Notes: generated by a model from the sequence alone, not told the origin. Positions 17,331 through 26,166 are shown, counted from the stretch's first letter. The stretch is DNA of 64,000 bases from [Mycobacterium] vasticus (GCF_020181595.1 NZ_CP084028.1:3004401-3068400); one strand, 5' to 3'. Translations and numbers: made by a program.

Positions 17331-20072
17331 ATGACCGTCACATCGCACCCGGAGACCTCAGCCGACACCACCGACGCGGCGCCGCTGCACCAGGTGGCGC
17401 TCGGATTCGAAGACGGCGTCACCCGGTTCATCAACTGCGCCGAGGACCAGACGGTCGCCGGCGCCTCCTATCGCCAGCGGATCAACATCCCGGTGGACTG
17501 CCTCGATGGCGTGTGCGGCACTTGCAAGGCTTTCTGTGAGTCCGGAACCTACGAGCTCGGTGACTACGTGCCCGATGCGCTCACCGAAGACGAGGCCGCA
17601 GCCGGCTACTGCCTGCCCTGCGTGATGAAACCGCGGTCGGACGTCGTACTGCAGATCCGCAGCACCTCCGAGGTCGCCAAAACTCAGGCCGGCACCTTCT
17701 CGGGCACGCTGGTCACGCTCGAGCGGCTCTCGCCGACGACCATGCTGGTCGGGTTGGAGATCGCCCATCGCGCCGAGCTGACCTTCCTGCCCGGCCAGTA
17801 CGCCAACATCGTCGTGCCCGGCGCCTCCCCGACCGAGAAGGTGAGCCGGTCGTATTCGTTCAGCAATGCTCCCAACGACGACCGGCTGACGTTCCTGGTG
17901 AAACTGACTCCCGGCGGGGCGATGTCGACCTACCTCACCGATCGGGCGGCGGTCGGCGACCCCATCGAGTTCACCGGACCGCACGGGTCGTTCTTCCTGC
18001 GCGAGACCGAGCGCCCGGTGCTGTTGCTGGCCGGCGGCACCGGGCTGGCGCCGGTGCTGGCGATCCTGCGCAAGCTCCGAGACGACGGCAGCCGGCGCCG
18101 CGCCCACCTCATCTACGGCGTCAGCACCGACGATGACCTGGTGGAGCTCGACGCGCTCGCCGAACTCGCCACCGGACTACCGGGTTTCAGCTGGGACTAC
18201 TGCGTCTCGGACCCCGACAGCTCCGCACCCAACCGGGGTCCGGACAAGGCCCACGTGACCAGCCTGATCGCCCCCGAACACCTCTACGACGGTGACGTCG
18301 CCACCTACGTCTGCGGCCCGCCGCCGATGGTCGAGGCGGTGCGCAAGCACCTCACCGACGGCGACGTCGCGCTGACCGGCTTCTACTACGAGAAGTTCGC
18401 GCTGGCGGTGCCCGGCGCCAGCGAGGCCCCCGCCGCCGAGACCGCCGCCGAACCGGGCGGGCTGCCGAGCCCCGCCGTGCCGGCCGAAGATCTGCTCACC
18501 GCCCCCGACGCGCGAGCGGTGATCGGCCAGGTCATGCTGCCCGCCGCCACCATCGACCCGTGGCCGGATGCGGTGGTCACCACGCCCGAGGGCGACACCG
18601 CCCGTCGTATCCTCGGTCAGCCGCTCACCCCGGCTGGTGCCGGTGGCGTCACCGTGCCCCTCGACGAGGGCGGTCCGCTGTCGGAAACAGGCGCACGCTC
18701 GGTCCTCGGCCAGGAGCTCTTCGCGGCCGTGTCCACCCCCGGGCCCTCGGCTGCGCCGACCGTCCCGGCGCCCACTGTCGCCCCCGACGGCTACCAGATC
18801 GGCGAGGAACACCCGGCGGTGCACGAATCCGACGCGATCTTCGAGGCCCGCGAGGCACTGGAGCTCGGTGCGGTGGAACTGACTCTGGGCCGGCTGACCA
18901 GCCAACAACTCACCGGCTACCGGCTGCTGGCAGAGTCGACGCTGCCCTACGTCGACGGCGACCGTCTGGTCGACGCCACCCAGTACACCGAGACCAACGC
19001 GGCGTTCCACGAGTACCTGTTCACCCTCACCGGCAACGAACACCTGCTGCAGGCCTACCAGGCCCTCGGGGTGAAGGGCCGGATGGGCGAGGTGCTGCGC
19101 AACGCCACCTGGTGTCACCCGCTGTGCGCCCAGGACCACGTCGACATCGTCGCGGCGTTCGAGGCCGGCGACCGCACCGGCGCGCGGGGTCTGATCTCTG
19201 CGCACGCCGACCGGGCCAAGCAGACCATGCGCCGCGCGATGGCCGACGCCCTGGCCGAACGGCGCCCGAGGTTCATCACCCCCGGCCGCTTCGCCGGCAA
19301 GGTCGTGGTGGTCACCGGGGCCGCACAGGGCATCGGCGAACGCACCGCCCGGCGGATCAACGCCGAGGGCGGCACGCTGGTGCTGGCCGACCGCTCCGCA
19401 CTGGTCGACGAGTTGGCCCGGGAGCTCGCCGAGGAACCGGTCGCCGGCAGTCCGCAGACCCTGGCGGTCACCGTCGACCTCGAACAGCCCGAGGGTGCTA
19501 CTGATCTTGTGCAACAGGCACTTTCGCGGTTCGGCCGGATCGACGTGCTGATCAACAATGTGGGCGGGGCGATCAACTTCAAGCCGTTCACCGAGTTCAG
19601 CGGCGCCGAGATCCGCGCCGAGCTGGACCGTTCGCTGCTCACCACGCTGTTCGCTTGCCGCGCCGTGCTGCCCTCAATGGTGACCCACGGGCAGGGGGTG
19701 ATCGTCAACGTCTCGTCGGCGGCCACCCGGGGCGTCAACCGGATTCCGTATTCGGCGGCCAAGGGCGGCATCAACGCGATCACCGCGTCGCTGGCGATGG
19801 AGTACGCCGACGCCGGCATCCGGGTCTGCGCCACCGCGCCGGGCGGTACCCAGGCGCCACCTCGCCGGATCTCCCGCGGCACACCGGAGGCCGGCAGCGA
19901 CACCGAGCGGGCCTGGTTTCAGGCCCACATCGACCAGACCATCGACTCCTCACTGCTCAAGCGTTACGGCACCCTCGACGAGCAGGCCGCCGCGATCTGC
20001 TTTCTGGCCTCCGACGAGGCGTCCTACATCACCGGGACGGTGTTGCCGGTCGCCGGCGGCGATCAGGGCTGA
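17331..20072 (+). CDS. benC/benD: BenC reductase - FCD domain - BenD dehydrogenase fusion
   Basis: One 913-residue frame with three modules. Residues 1-360 are BenC: plant-type [2Fe-2S] cysteines 57, 62, 65 and 97, FAD motif RSYSF at 173, NAD motif GGTGLAP at 235 and CGPPPM at 328. Residues 385-470 are a linker with three repeats. Residues about 500-645 look like the FCD ligand-binding domain of GntR regulators (NAAFHEYLFTLTGNEHLL, then HVDIVAAFEAGDRTGARGL), with no DNA-binding domain. Residues 652-913 are BenD, an SDR: TGAAQGIG at 662, Tyr807 and Lys811. BenC passes electrons from NADH to BenAB; BenD oxidises the cis-diol to catechol. In well-known ben operons these are separate genes. Confidence 0.9.
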   Translation: MTVTSHPETSADTTDAAPLHQVALGFEDGVTRFINCAEDQTVAGASYRQRINIPVDCLDGVCGTCKAFCESGTYELGDYVPDALTEDEAAAGYCLPCVMKPRSDVVLQIRSTSEVAKTQAGTFSGTLVTLERLSPTTMLVGLEIAHRAELTFLPGQYANIVVPGASPTEKVSRSYSFSNAPNDDRLTFLVKLTPGGAMSTYLTDRAAVGDPIEFTGPHGSFFLRETERPVLLLAGGTGLAPVLAILRKLRDDGSRRRAHLIYGVSTDDDLVELDALAELATGLPGFSWDYCVSDPDSSAPNRGPDKAHVTSLIAPEHLYDGDVATYVCGPPPMVEAVRKHLTDGDVALTGFYYEKFALAVPGASEAPAAETAAEPGGLPSPAVPAEDLLTAPDARAVIGQVMLPAATIDPWPDAVVTTPEGDTARRILGQPLTPAGAGGVTVPLDEGGPLSETGARSVLGQELFAAVSTPGPSAAPTVPAPTVAPDGYQIGEEHPAVHESDAIFEAREALELGAVELTLGRLTSQQLTGYRLLAESTLPYVDGDRLVDATQYTETNAAFHEYLFTLTGNEHLLQAYQALGVKGRMGEVLRNATWCHPLCAQDHVDIVAAFEAGDRTGARGLISAHADRAKQTMRRAMADALAERRPRFITPGRFAGKVVVVTGAAQGIGERTARRINAEGGTLVLADRSALVDELARELAEEPVAGSPQTLAVTVDLEQPEGATDLVQQALSRFGRIDVLINNVGGAINFKPFTEFSGAEIRAELDRSLLTTLFACRAVLPSMVTHGQGVIVNVSSAATRGVNRIPYSAAKGGINAITASLAMEYADAGIRVCATAPGGTQAPPRRISRGTPEAGSDTERAWFQAHIDQTIDSSLLKRYGTLDEQAAAICFLASDEASYITGTVLPVAGGDQG
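18501..18731 (+). repeat. Three diverged ~30-residue repeats in the BenC-FCD linker
   Basis: Residues 391-407, 421-436 and 452-468 of the fusion read DARAVIGQVMLPA, DTARRILGQPLTPA and TGARSVLGQELFAA. Each has an AR-x2-[IL]GQ-x-[ML] core and the copies are spaced 29-31 residues apart by Pro/Gly-rich sequence. They look like short helical docking motifs rather than a random linker. Confidence 0.6.
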
Positions 20073-20109
20073 GCAATACTGCTCTCGACATGCCGGCCGC
20101 ACTTACCAT

Positions 20110-22749
20110 GTGGCGGTGAGCAGATCGGCCGCGGCATGCGTCGGACGTGATCACGAGCTGGCTGAGCTGGCCGGGTTTCTCGATGCCGCCGCAACACGCG
20201 GCGCCGCAATGGTATGCATCACCGGTCCGTCCGGAATCGGTAAAACCGCCCTGCTGCGTCGCCTCACCGAGACCCACCGCGGTCCGGTGCACTCGGCACA
20301 GGCGATGGACTGGGAGACCGACAGTCCCGCCGGGGTTCTGCGTCAGCTGCTACAGGAATCCCCGCCGACCGAACCGGTCGCCGCGGCCGCCTGGCTGGCC
20401 GACCGGGTCACCGGCGACGGCCCGACGCTGATCGTCGTCGACGACGCCGAGTTCGCCGACCCGGTCTCGCTGAAAGCACTGAGCACACTGGTACGCCACC
20501 GGCAGTCCTCGGCGATCCTGGTGCTGCTCGCGATGACGACTCCGACTCCCCTGCTGGCCGGATTCGGTACCGAGGAGATCCGGTTGACCGGGCTTTCCCC
20601 CGCCGCGGTCGCCGACCTGGCCCGGCTGCGCGGCCGGGTGCTGCACCCGGCGATGGCCGAGCTGTTGACCCGCCACACCCGCGGCAATCCCCGCGACGTG
20701 CTCGCGCTGCTCGACGAGCTGCCGGCGTCGAGTTGGGCGCAGCCGGACGCCCGGCTGCCCGCCCCGGCGCACGTCACCGCCGACGTACGGGTTCGGCTCG
20801 ATCACTGCAGCGCCGACACCCGCGCCCTGATCGAAGCCCTGGCGATCCTGGACCCGGACGAATCCCTTGACGCCGCAACGCAGTTGGCCGGTCTGACCGA
20901 TCCGCTCGACGCGATCGACGAGGGCGTCGCAGCCAACTTGATCACTATGACGGCCGACCAACGCCCCCACCTTTGCGATCCGCTGACCACCGCCGCCGTC
21001 GTCGCCATCATGGGGGTGCGCGCCGTGGCGGCGGCGCATCACCGGGCCGCTGAGGTCGTCGTCGACCCGGCCCGCCGGCTGCGGCACCTGGTCGCGGCCA
21101 CCCCGACCACCGATCCGCAGCTGGCCGACCGCGTCGATCAGCTGGCGCACGACCGGTCCGGGGCCGGGGCGTGGGCCGAGGCCGCCGGGCTCTACCGCGA
21201 TGCCAGCCGGCTCACCGCCGATCCGCTGCTGCGCGACGAGCGGCTGACCCGGTCGGTGGATGCGCTGGTCGCCGCCGGGGACTGCGCGGGAGCGGCCACC
21301 TTGGTGCCGGTTGTGGAGAGCCTGCGGGAGACCCCGCTGCGCAACGCCGTGTTGGCCTACCTGGCAGTGCTTCGCGGCCGGGCGGCCGAGGCGGAGGTCC
21401 GGTTGCAACGCGCCTGGGACATCGTCAACGCCGAACGCGACCCGGCGACGGCGGCCCTGATCGCCCAGCGCCACGTGCTGAACTCGCTGATGCGGTGCCG
21501 CGGGGACGAGCTGGTCGGCTGGGCGGATCGCGCGATCGCGCTGGCCGGCGACGACTCCCCCGCCGGGCTCGAGGCCGCCGCGATCCGCGGACTCGGGCTG
21601 GCGGCGTCGGGCCGATCCCGCGAAGCCGCCGCCGGCTACGACGACCTCGGCGCGCGCGTCCGGGACGGGGCGCAGGCCCAGCGTGTCACGATGGGCCGCG
21701 GCTGGTTTCAGCTGAGCATGGACGAGGTCGACGGCGCCCGCAGCAATCTGGAGAGCGCCGTGGCGATGGCCGAGCTGGGCGGCTCGTCGCGAATCACGCT
21801 GTGGGCCCTCGCGTGGCTGGCCCGCGTGCAGTTCACCGTCGGAGACTGGGACCGCGCGCTGGACAGTGCCCGGCGGGGCCGCGAGCTGGCGGCCGGGACG
21901 GGCATCGTGCTGGTCACACCGCTGCTGGCATGGACCGAGGCCCAGGTGTACGCGCTGCGCGGATCCTGGCAGGCCGCCACTGCAGCAGTGTCGGCGGCGG
22001 ACGCGGTGACCGGCGACTACGAGCTGATGCGGCTTCCCACACTGATCGCCCGCGCCGGCCTCGCCGAGGCCGAGGCCGATCACGCCACCGTGCGGCGGGT
22101 TCTCGAACCGTTGACCAAAGCGTCCTGGGATCCCGCACAGCACGAACCTGCGCTGTGGCCGTGGGTTGACATGCTGGCGGGTGCGCTGGTCAGCGACGGC
22201 CAACTCGGTGCGGCCGAGGCGTTTTTGGGCTCCCACGAACGGTTCTGCCGCGGCCACCGGTCCGCGCAGGCGCGGCTGTCCGCTGCGCGCGGCAGGCTGT
22301 TGGGCGCCACCGGCGACCTCGCCGCGGCACGCCGGTGCTTCGACGAGGCACTGGCACTACTCGACGGACTGCCGATGCGCTACGACCTGGCCCGAATCAA
22401 CTTCGCCTACGGCCAGACGCTGCGCCGCGCCGGTAAGCGCCGCGATGCCGACCCGATCATCCGCACCGCCCGCGAGCTGTACCTGTCTCTGGGCGCGCAG
22501 ACCTTCGTCGACCGCTGCGAACGCGAACTCAAGGCCGGCGGCGTGCATCAACTGCGCGGTTCACGCCGCAACGCCGAACTCACCCCGCAAGAAGAGGCAG
22601 TGACAGCACTTGTCGCACAGGGTCTCTCGAATCGGGAGGTCGCCGCCGAGCTGTACATCTCGGCGAAGACGGTGCAGTACCACCTGACCCGCATCTACGC
22701 GAAACTGGAAGTGCGGTCGCGTTCCGAGTTGGCCGCACTGCGTCGCTGA
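20110..22749 (+). CDS. Large ATP-binding LuxR-family (LAL/MalT-like) regulator
   Basis: An 879-residue protein starting with GTG, 37 bases after the ben fusion. The Walker A motif is GPSGIGKT at residues 39-46 and a Walker B-like TLIVVDDAE follows. The middle is a long Ala/Leu/Arg-rich helical region of TPR type (about 330-800). The C-terminal 65 residues are a LuxR helix-turn-helix (LTPQEEAVTALVAQGLSNREVA...KTVQYHLTRIYAKL). LAL proteins activate promoters after binding an inducer and ATP. The location suggests control of the ben genes or the following bad/ali operon; which one is not shown. Confidence 0.88.
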   Translation: MAVSRSAAACVGRDHELAELAGFLDAAATRGAAMVCITGPSGIGKTALLRRLTETHRGPVHSAQAMDWETDSPAGVLRQLLQESPPTEPVAAAAWLADRVTGDGPTLIVVDDAEFADPVSLKALSTLVRHRQSSAILVLLAMTTPTPLLAGFGTEEIRLTGLSPAAVADLARLRGRVLHPAMAELLTRHTRGNPRDVLALLDELPASSWAQPDARLPAPAHVTADVRVRLDHCSADTRALIEALAILDPDESLDAATQLAGLTDPLDAIDEGVAANLITMTADQRPHLCDPLTTAAVVAIMGVRAVAAAHHRAAEVVVDPARRLRHLVAATPTTDPQLADRVDQLAHDRSGAGAWAEAAGLYRDASRLTADPLLRDERLTRSVDALVAAGDCAGAATLVPVVESLRETPLRNAVLAYLAVLRGRAAEAEVRLQRAWDIVNAERDPATAALIAQRHVLNSLMRCRGDELVGWADRAIALAGDDSPAGLEAAAIRGLGLAASGRSREAAAGYDDLGARVRDGAQAQRVTMGRGWFQLSMDEVDGARSNLESAVAMAELGGSSRITLWALAWLARVQFTVGDWDRALDSARRGRELAAGTGIVLVTPLLAWTEAQVYALRGSWQAATAAVSAADAVTGDYELMRLPTLIARAGLAEAEADHATVRRVLEPLTKASWDPAQHEPALWPWVDMLAGALVSDGQLGAAEAFLGSHERFCRGHRSAQARLSAARGRLLGATGDLAAARRCFDEALALLDGLPMRYDLARINFAYGQTLRRAGKRRDADPIIRTARELYLSLGAQTFVDRCERELKAGGVHQLRGSRRNAELTPQEEAVTALVAQGLSNREVAAELYISAKTVQYHLTRIYAKLEVRSRSELAALRR

Positions 22750-22751
22750 CC

Positions 22752-22769
22752 GTCGCCGACCACGGCGAC
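22752..22769. terminator. Short GC-rich hairpin after the LAL gene
   Basis: GTCGCCG (22752-22758) and CGGCGAC (22763-22769) are exact complements around a 4-base loop, two bases after the stop codon. It has no T-tract, so it is a weak terminator candidate separating the LAL gene from the next operon. Confidence 0.35.
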
Positions 22770-22805
22770 CAGATTCGGCGATCCGGCCATCTTCCGCCCA
22801 AACGC

Positions 22806-22835
22806 TTGACATCGAATCCGATGAGAATCTACATT
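22806..22835 (+). promoter_or_regulatory. Promoter of the badI operon
   Basis: TTGACA (22806-22811) is followed after 18 bases by TACATT (22830-22835). The predicted start near 22842 coincides with the palindrome at 22843-22860, and the leader would be about 80 bases to the GTG of badI. Confidence 0.55.
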
Positions 22836-22842
22836 CATCACA

Positions 22843-22860
22843 AATGAATCGTGATTCATT
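22843..22860. promoter_or_regulatory. 18-bp palindromic operator candidate, probably for the operon's TetR
   Basis: AATGAATC and GATTCATT are perfect reverse complements separated by GT. The site overlaps the predicted transcription start of the badI operon, the best place for repression. A tetR gene ends this operon, so it is the natural candidate to bind; the effector would be an acyl-CoA or acid of the pathway (inference). Confidence 0.6.
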
Positions 22861-22924
22861 CTTCATGAACCCTGACTCATTGTTCTCACCTGTTGACCAT
22901 CGGCAGCCCGACCCAGGAGATCCC

Positions 22925-23719
22925 GTGACCATCTACGAAGACATCACCTACGAGGTCGACGGCCCCGCGGCCGTCATCACCATCAACCGTCCGCACCGTT
23001 ACAACGCCTTCCGCGGCCAGACGGTGGAGGAGATGATCAAGGCGTTCCGGGCGGCCTGGGCCGACACCCGGGTCGCGGCGATCATCCTCACCGGTGCCGG
23101 CGAGAAGGCCTTCTGCACCGGCGGCGACGTCAAGCAGCGCGCCGAGACCGGCGACTACGGTCCCACCGAGAGCGGCATGTTCGAGATCGGCTACCTGCAC
23201 AAGCTGATTCGCGACGTACCCAAGCCCGTGATCGCCGCCGTCAACGGTGTCGCCATCGGCGGAGGTCACGTGCTGCACGTGCTGTGCGACCTCTCGATCG
23301 CCTCTCAGAACGCCAAGTTCGGTCAGGCCGGCCCCCGCGTCGGATCCTTCGACGCCGGCTTCGGGTCGGCGTTTTTGGCCCGGGTCGTCGGCGAGAAGCG
23401 GGCGCGGGAGATCTGGTACCTGTGCCGGCAGTACGACGCCGCCACCGCCGAGCGCTGGGGGCTGGTGAACTGGGTGGTTCCGGCCGACCGCCTGCTCGAC
23501 GAGGCGAAGTCCGTCGCCGCCGAGATCGCCGAGAAGAGCCCGACCGCGCTGCGCTTCCTCAAGCAGTCGTTCAACGCCGACACCGACCACCAGGCCGGGT
23601 TGAGCAACATGGCGATGTCGGCGCTGGAGATCTTCGTCCACACCGACGAGGGCAAGGAGGGCGCCGCGGCGTTCGCCGAGAAGCGTCCCGCCGACTTCGG
23701 CCAATTCGTCACCGCCTGA
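22925..23719 (+). CDS. badI: 2-ketocyclohexanecarboxyl-CoA hydrolase (BadI-like)
   Basis: A 264-residue crotonase-fold enzyme. It closely follows BadI of Rhodopseudomonas: YNAFRGQT, AFCTGGDV, IRDVPKPVIAAVNG, VGSFDAGFGSAFLARVVGEK, AREIWYLCRQYDA. BadI adds water to 2-ketocyclohexanecarboxyl-CoA and opens the ring to pimeloyl-CoA. MenB is the nearest alternative, but BadI and the SDR next door fit better. The GTG at 22925 is chosen: AGGAGA is 5 bases upstream, and the longer frame would begin on the predicted transcription start. Confidence 0.85.
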   Translation: MTIYEDITYEVDGPAAVITINRPHRYNAFRGQTVEEMIKAFRAAWADTRVAAIILTGAGEKAFCTGGDVKQRAETGDYGPTESGMFEIGYLHKLIRDVPKPVIAAVNGVAIGGGHVLHVLCDLSIASQNAKFGQAGPRVGSFDAGFGSAFLARVVGEKRAREIWYLCRQYDAATAERWGLVNWVVPADRLLDEAKSVAAEIAEKSPTALRFLKQSFNADTDHQAGLSNMAMSALEIFVHTDEGKEGAAAFAEKRPADFGQFVTA

Positions 23720-23745
23720 GATCGCACGACACCGGGAGCATCGCT

Positions 23746-24477
23746 ATGAGTAAGACAATCGCACTGGTCACCGGGGCCGGGTCGGGTATCGGTAAGGCGA
23801 TCGCGCTGGCCTTTGCCGCACAGGACGATCGGGTGATCGCCGCCGACCTCGACCTGGCCGCCGCGCAAGCCACCGCCAAAGAACACCCGGAGCTCGTCAC
23901 CGCACTGCCGGTCGACGTCTCCGACCGCACCCAGGTCGACGCGCTGCGCGACCGTGCGCACGCCGAGGTCGGCGTCCCCACCGTGGTGATCAATGCCGCC
24001 GGCTGGGACCGCACCGATCAATTTCTCAACGCCACAACCGAATTCGCCGAGAAAGTGGTGGCCATCAACTACCTGGGACCGGTGCACATCTGCAGCGCCT
24101 TTCTGCCCGGGATGATCGAGGCGGGCGGCGGACGCGTGGTCAACCTGGCCAGCGACGCCGGGCGGGTCGGCAGTGCCGGGGAGAGCATCTATGCCGGCGC
24201 CAAGGGCGGTGTGATCGCACTGACCAAGTCGCTGGCCCGTGAAATGGCCCGCCATGCGATCACCGTCAACTGCGTCTGCCCCGGGCCGACCGACACGCCA
24301 CTGTTTGCGGCTCAGCCCGAGAAGCTGAAAGAGGCTTTGGTGAAAGCGATTCCGTTCCGCCGGCTGGCCCGTCCGGAGGAGGTGGCCGCGCCGGCACTGT
24401 TCTTCGCCTCCGACGCCGCGTCGTTCATCACCGGCCAGGTGCTCAGCGTCAGCGGTGGCCTGACGATGGCAGGCTGA
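23746..24477 (+). CDS. badH: 2-hydroxycyclohexanecarboxyl-CoA dehydrogenase (BadH-like SDR)
   Basis: A 243-residue short-chain dehydrogenase. NAD motif TGAGSGIG is at the N terminus, followed by NAAGWD, LASDAGRVGSAGESIYAGAKGG (with the catalytic Tyr and Lys) and NCVCPGPTDTPL. These uncommon NAAGWD and SDAGRVGS segments match BadH, which oxidises 2-hydroxycyclohexanecarboxyl-CoA to the ketone that BadI cleaves. GGGAG precedes the ATG, 26 bases after badI. Confidence 0.83.
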   Translation: MSKTIALVTGAGSGIGKAIALAFAAQDDRVIAADLDLAAAQATAKEHPELVTALPVDVSDRTQVDALRDRAHAEVGVPTVVINAAGWDRTDQFLNATTEFAEKVVAINYLGPVHICSAFLPGMIEAGGGRVVNLASDAGRVGSAGESIYAGAKGGVIALTKSLAREMARHAITVNCVCPGPTDTPLFAAQPEKLKEALVKAIPFRRLARPEEVAAPALFFASDAASFITGQVLSVSGGLTMAG

Positions 24478-24486
24478 TCTGCGCCA

Positions 24487-26166
24487 ATGAGCACCGTCTA
24501 CGACCCCACCGCATACCGGGCATTCTTCGAGCGGGATTTCAACTATCTCAACGGGTTCCGCCGCAATGTCGCTAGGTACGGTGACCACCTGGCGCTCGCC
24601 GATCCGGTTACCGGTCACCGGCTGACCTACCGCCGACTCGGTGAGCGCGTCGATCGGATCGCCGCCGGCCTGCTGACAACCGGCGCGCAGCGCACCGATG
24701 TGGTCGCCTACCAACTGCACAACGGTCCGGAGTTCGCCGAGCTCTACCTGGCCACCCAGGCCGCCGGGCTGGTCGGGTCCCCGGTCAACTATCGACTGGC
24801 GGCCGGCGAAGTCGCCCACATCCTCGACTCCTGCCGGCCGACGGTGTTCATCTATGACGCCGAACTGTCCGCAACGCTGAGCGGTGCACTCGAACGCGCG
24901 TCGCACCGGCCGGCGGTGATCGTCGCCGTCGGCAACGATGAACCGATCCACGCTCCCGGCAGCGCGGTGATCCGCTACGCCGATCTGCTTGCCGAACAAC
25001 CGGTTCGGCTACCTGATCCGGGCCGCACCGTCTGGGACGAAACCACCCGGCTCTACACCTCGGGGACCACCGGGATGCCCAAGGCCGTCCCGCTGAACAG
25101 CATGATCGAGATATTCAGCGCGCACGACGTGATCATGCACTTCCCGATGACCCCCGACGACGTCACGCTGAACATGACGCCGTGGTTCCATCGCGGCGGA
25201 TTGTATTCGGGCGGGCCGAATCCGACGTTCTACGTCGGCGGACAGGTGGTTCCGATGCGCAACTTCGATCCCGCGAAGACGCTGGACATCATCGCCGAAC
25301 ACAGCGTCACCTTCCTGATCGGGGCACCCACCAACCTCGCGCTGCTGGCCGCCGCGCAGCAGGATCGCCCGCGTGATCTGTCCAGTCTGCGCGGCATCGT
25401 GACGATGGGCGCCCCACTGGAACGCGATGCGGCCCTGCACTATCAGCAGGTGTTGTACCCCCGGATCTTCAACGGTTACGGCAGCACCGAGGGGTTCTGG
25501 AACACCTTCCTGCGGCCCGGCGACCTGCCCGACCATGCCGGCAGCGCCGGGCGCAGCTGCACCGACGACGACGTGCGGGTCGTCCGGATCTACGACGACC
25601 GGCCGGCCGACCCGGACGACACCGTCGCCACCGACGGCAGCGACGTCGGTGAGGTGATCGTCCGCTCCCCCAAGTGCAGTGTCGGATACCTCACCGCCGA
25701 CGATCAGGAGCGGCAGAAATTCCGCAACGGCTGGCTACACGTCGGCGACCTGGCCACCTGGGACGCCGAGCAGTACATCACGATCGTGGGCCGCAAGGAC
25801 GACATGCTGGTCTCCGGCGGTGAGAACGTCCACCCGGTGCAGGTCGAGGAGGCCATCAACGAACACCCTCAGGTGTTGGACTCCCTGGTCGTCGGCGTGC
25901 CCGATCCGAAGTGGGGCGCGCTGGTGGTGGCCTACATCGTCTCCGGCCAGCCCACCCCCAGCGCCGAGGAACTCGACGAATTCTGCCGCTGCCACGCCCT
26001 GCTGTCACGATTCAAACGGCCGCGGGCCTATCGATTCGTCGACCGCCTGCCGATCTCGGCGACCGGCAAGAAACTCCACCACCAGGCGACGTCCACGGCG
26101 GCCGAGGAATTCGCCGCCGGCCGTTTCATCACACCGAATCCCCTCGACACAAGGACCGCCCGATGA
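24487..26166 (+). CDS. Acyl-CoA synthetase, probable cyclohexanecarboxylate-CoA ligase (AliA-like)
   Basis: A 559-residue ANL-family enzyme. The AMP-binding P-loop is LYTSGTTGMPKA; later motifs are NGYGSTEGFW, GWLHVGDLATWD and the catalytic lysine in SATGKKLHHQ. It would activate a carboxylic acid to its CoA thioester. Because it lies between badH and two acyl-CoA dehydrogenases, cyclohexanecarboxylate or a relative is the likely substrate, as for AliA. The stop overlaps the next ATG (ATGA). Confidence 0.75.
   Translation: MSTVYDPTAYRAFFERDFNYLNGFRRNVARYGDHLALADPVTGHRLTYRRLGERVDRIAAGLLTTGAQRTDVVAYQLHNGPEFAELYLATQAAGLVGSPVNYRLAAGEVAHILDSCRPTVFIYDAELSATLSGALERASHRPAVIVAVGNDEPIHAPGSAVIRYADLLAEQPVRLPDPGRTVWDETTRLYTSGTTGMPKAVPLNSMIEIFSAHDVIMHFPMTPDDVTLNMTPWFHRGGLYSGGPNPTFYVGGQVVPMRNFDPAKTLDIIAEHSVTFLIGAPTNLALLAAAQQDRPRDLSSLRGIVTMGAPLERDAALHYQQVLYPRIFNGYGSTEGFWNTFLRPGDLPDHAGSAGRSCTDDDVRVVRIYDDRPADPDDTVATDGSDVGEVIVRSPKCSVGYLTADDQERQKFRNGWLHVGDLATWDAEQYITIVGRKDDMLVSGGENVHPVQVEEAINEHPQVLDSLVVGVPDPKWGALVVAYIVSGQPTPSAEELDEFCRCHALLSRFKRPRAYRFVDRLPISATGKKLHHQATSTAAEEFAAGRFITPNPLDTRTAR

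Noticed and set aside
18177..19514. A 445-codon minus-strand frame in the BenC/BenD fusion
   Set aside because: It mirrors third-codon GC of the real gene and has no recognisable domain.
17331..20072. The fusion as a sequencing error that removed a stop between benC and benD
   Set aside because: A single lost stop would not place a complete 145-residue FCD domain and regular linker repeats in frame between them. An assembly error cannot be fully excluded.
20350..22257. A 635-codon open frame on the minus strand inside the LAL gene
   Set aside because: It is antisense to a well-supported gene, rich in Arg/Gly/Gln, has no motif and no ribosome binding site. High GC content makes such long empty frames common here.
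22844..22924. Upstream ATG at 22844 as the badI start
   Set aside because: It falls on the predicted transcription start and within the operator palindrome; the GTG at 22925 has AGGAGA and gives the BadI N terminus.
22925..23719. Naphthoyl-CoA synthase MenB
   Set aside because: No men genes are near, and the AREIWYLCRQYDA and FRGQT blocks and the adjoining BadH-like SDR fit BadI.
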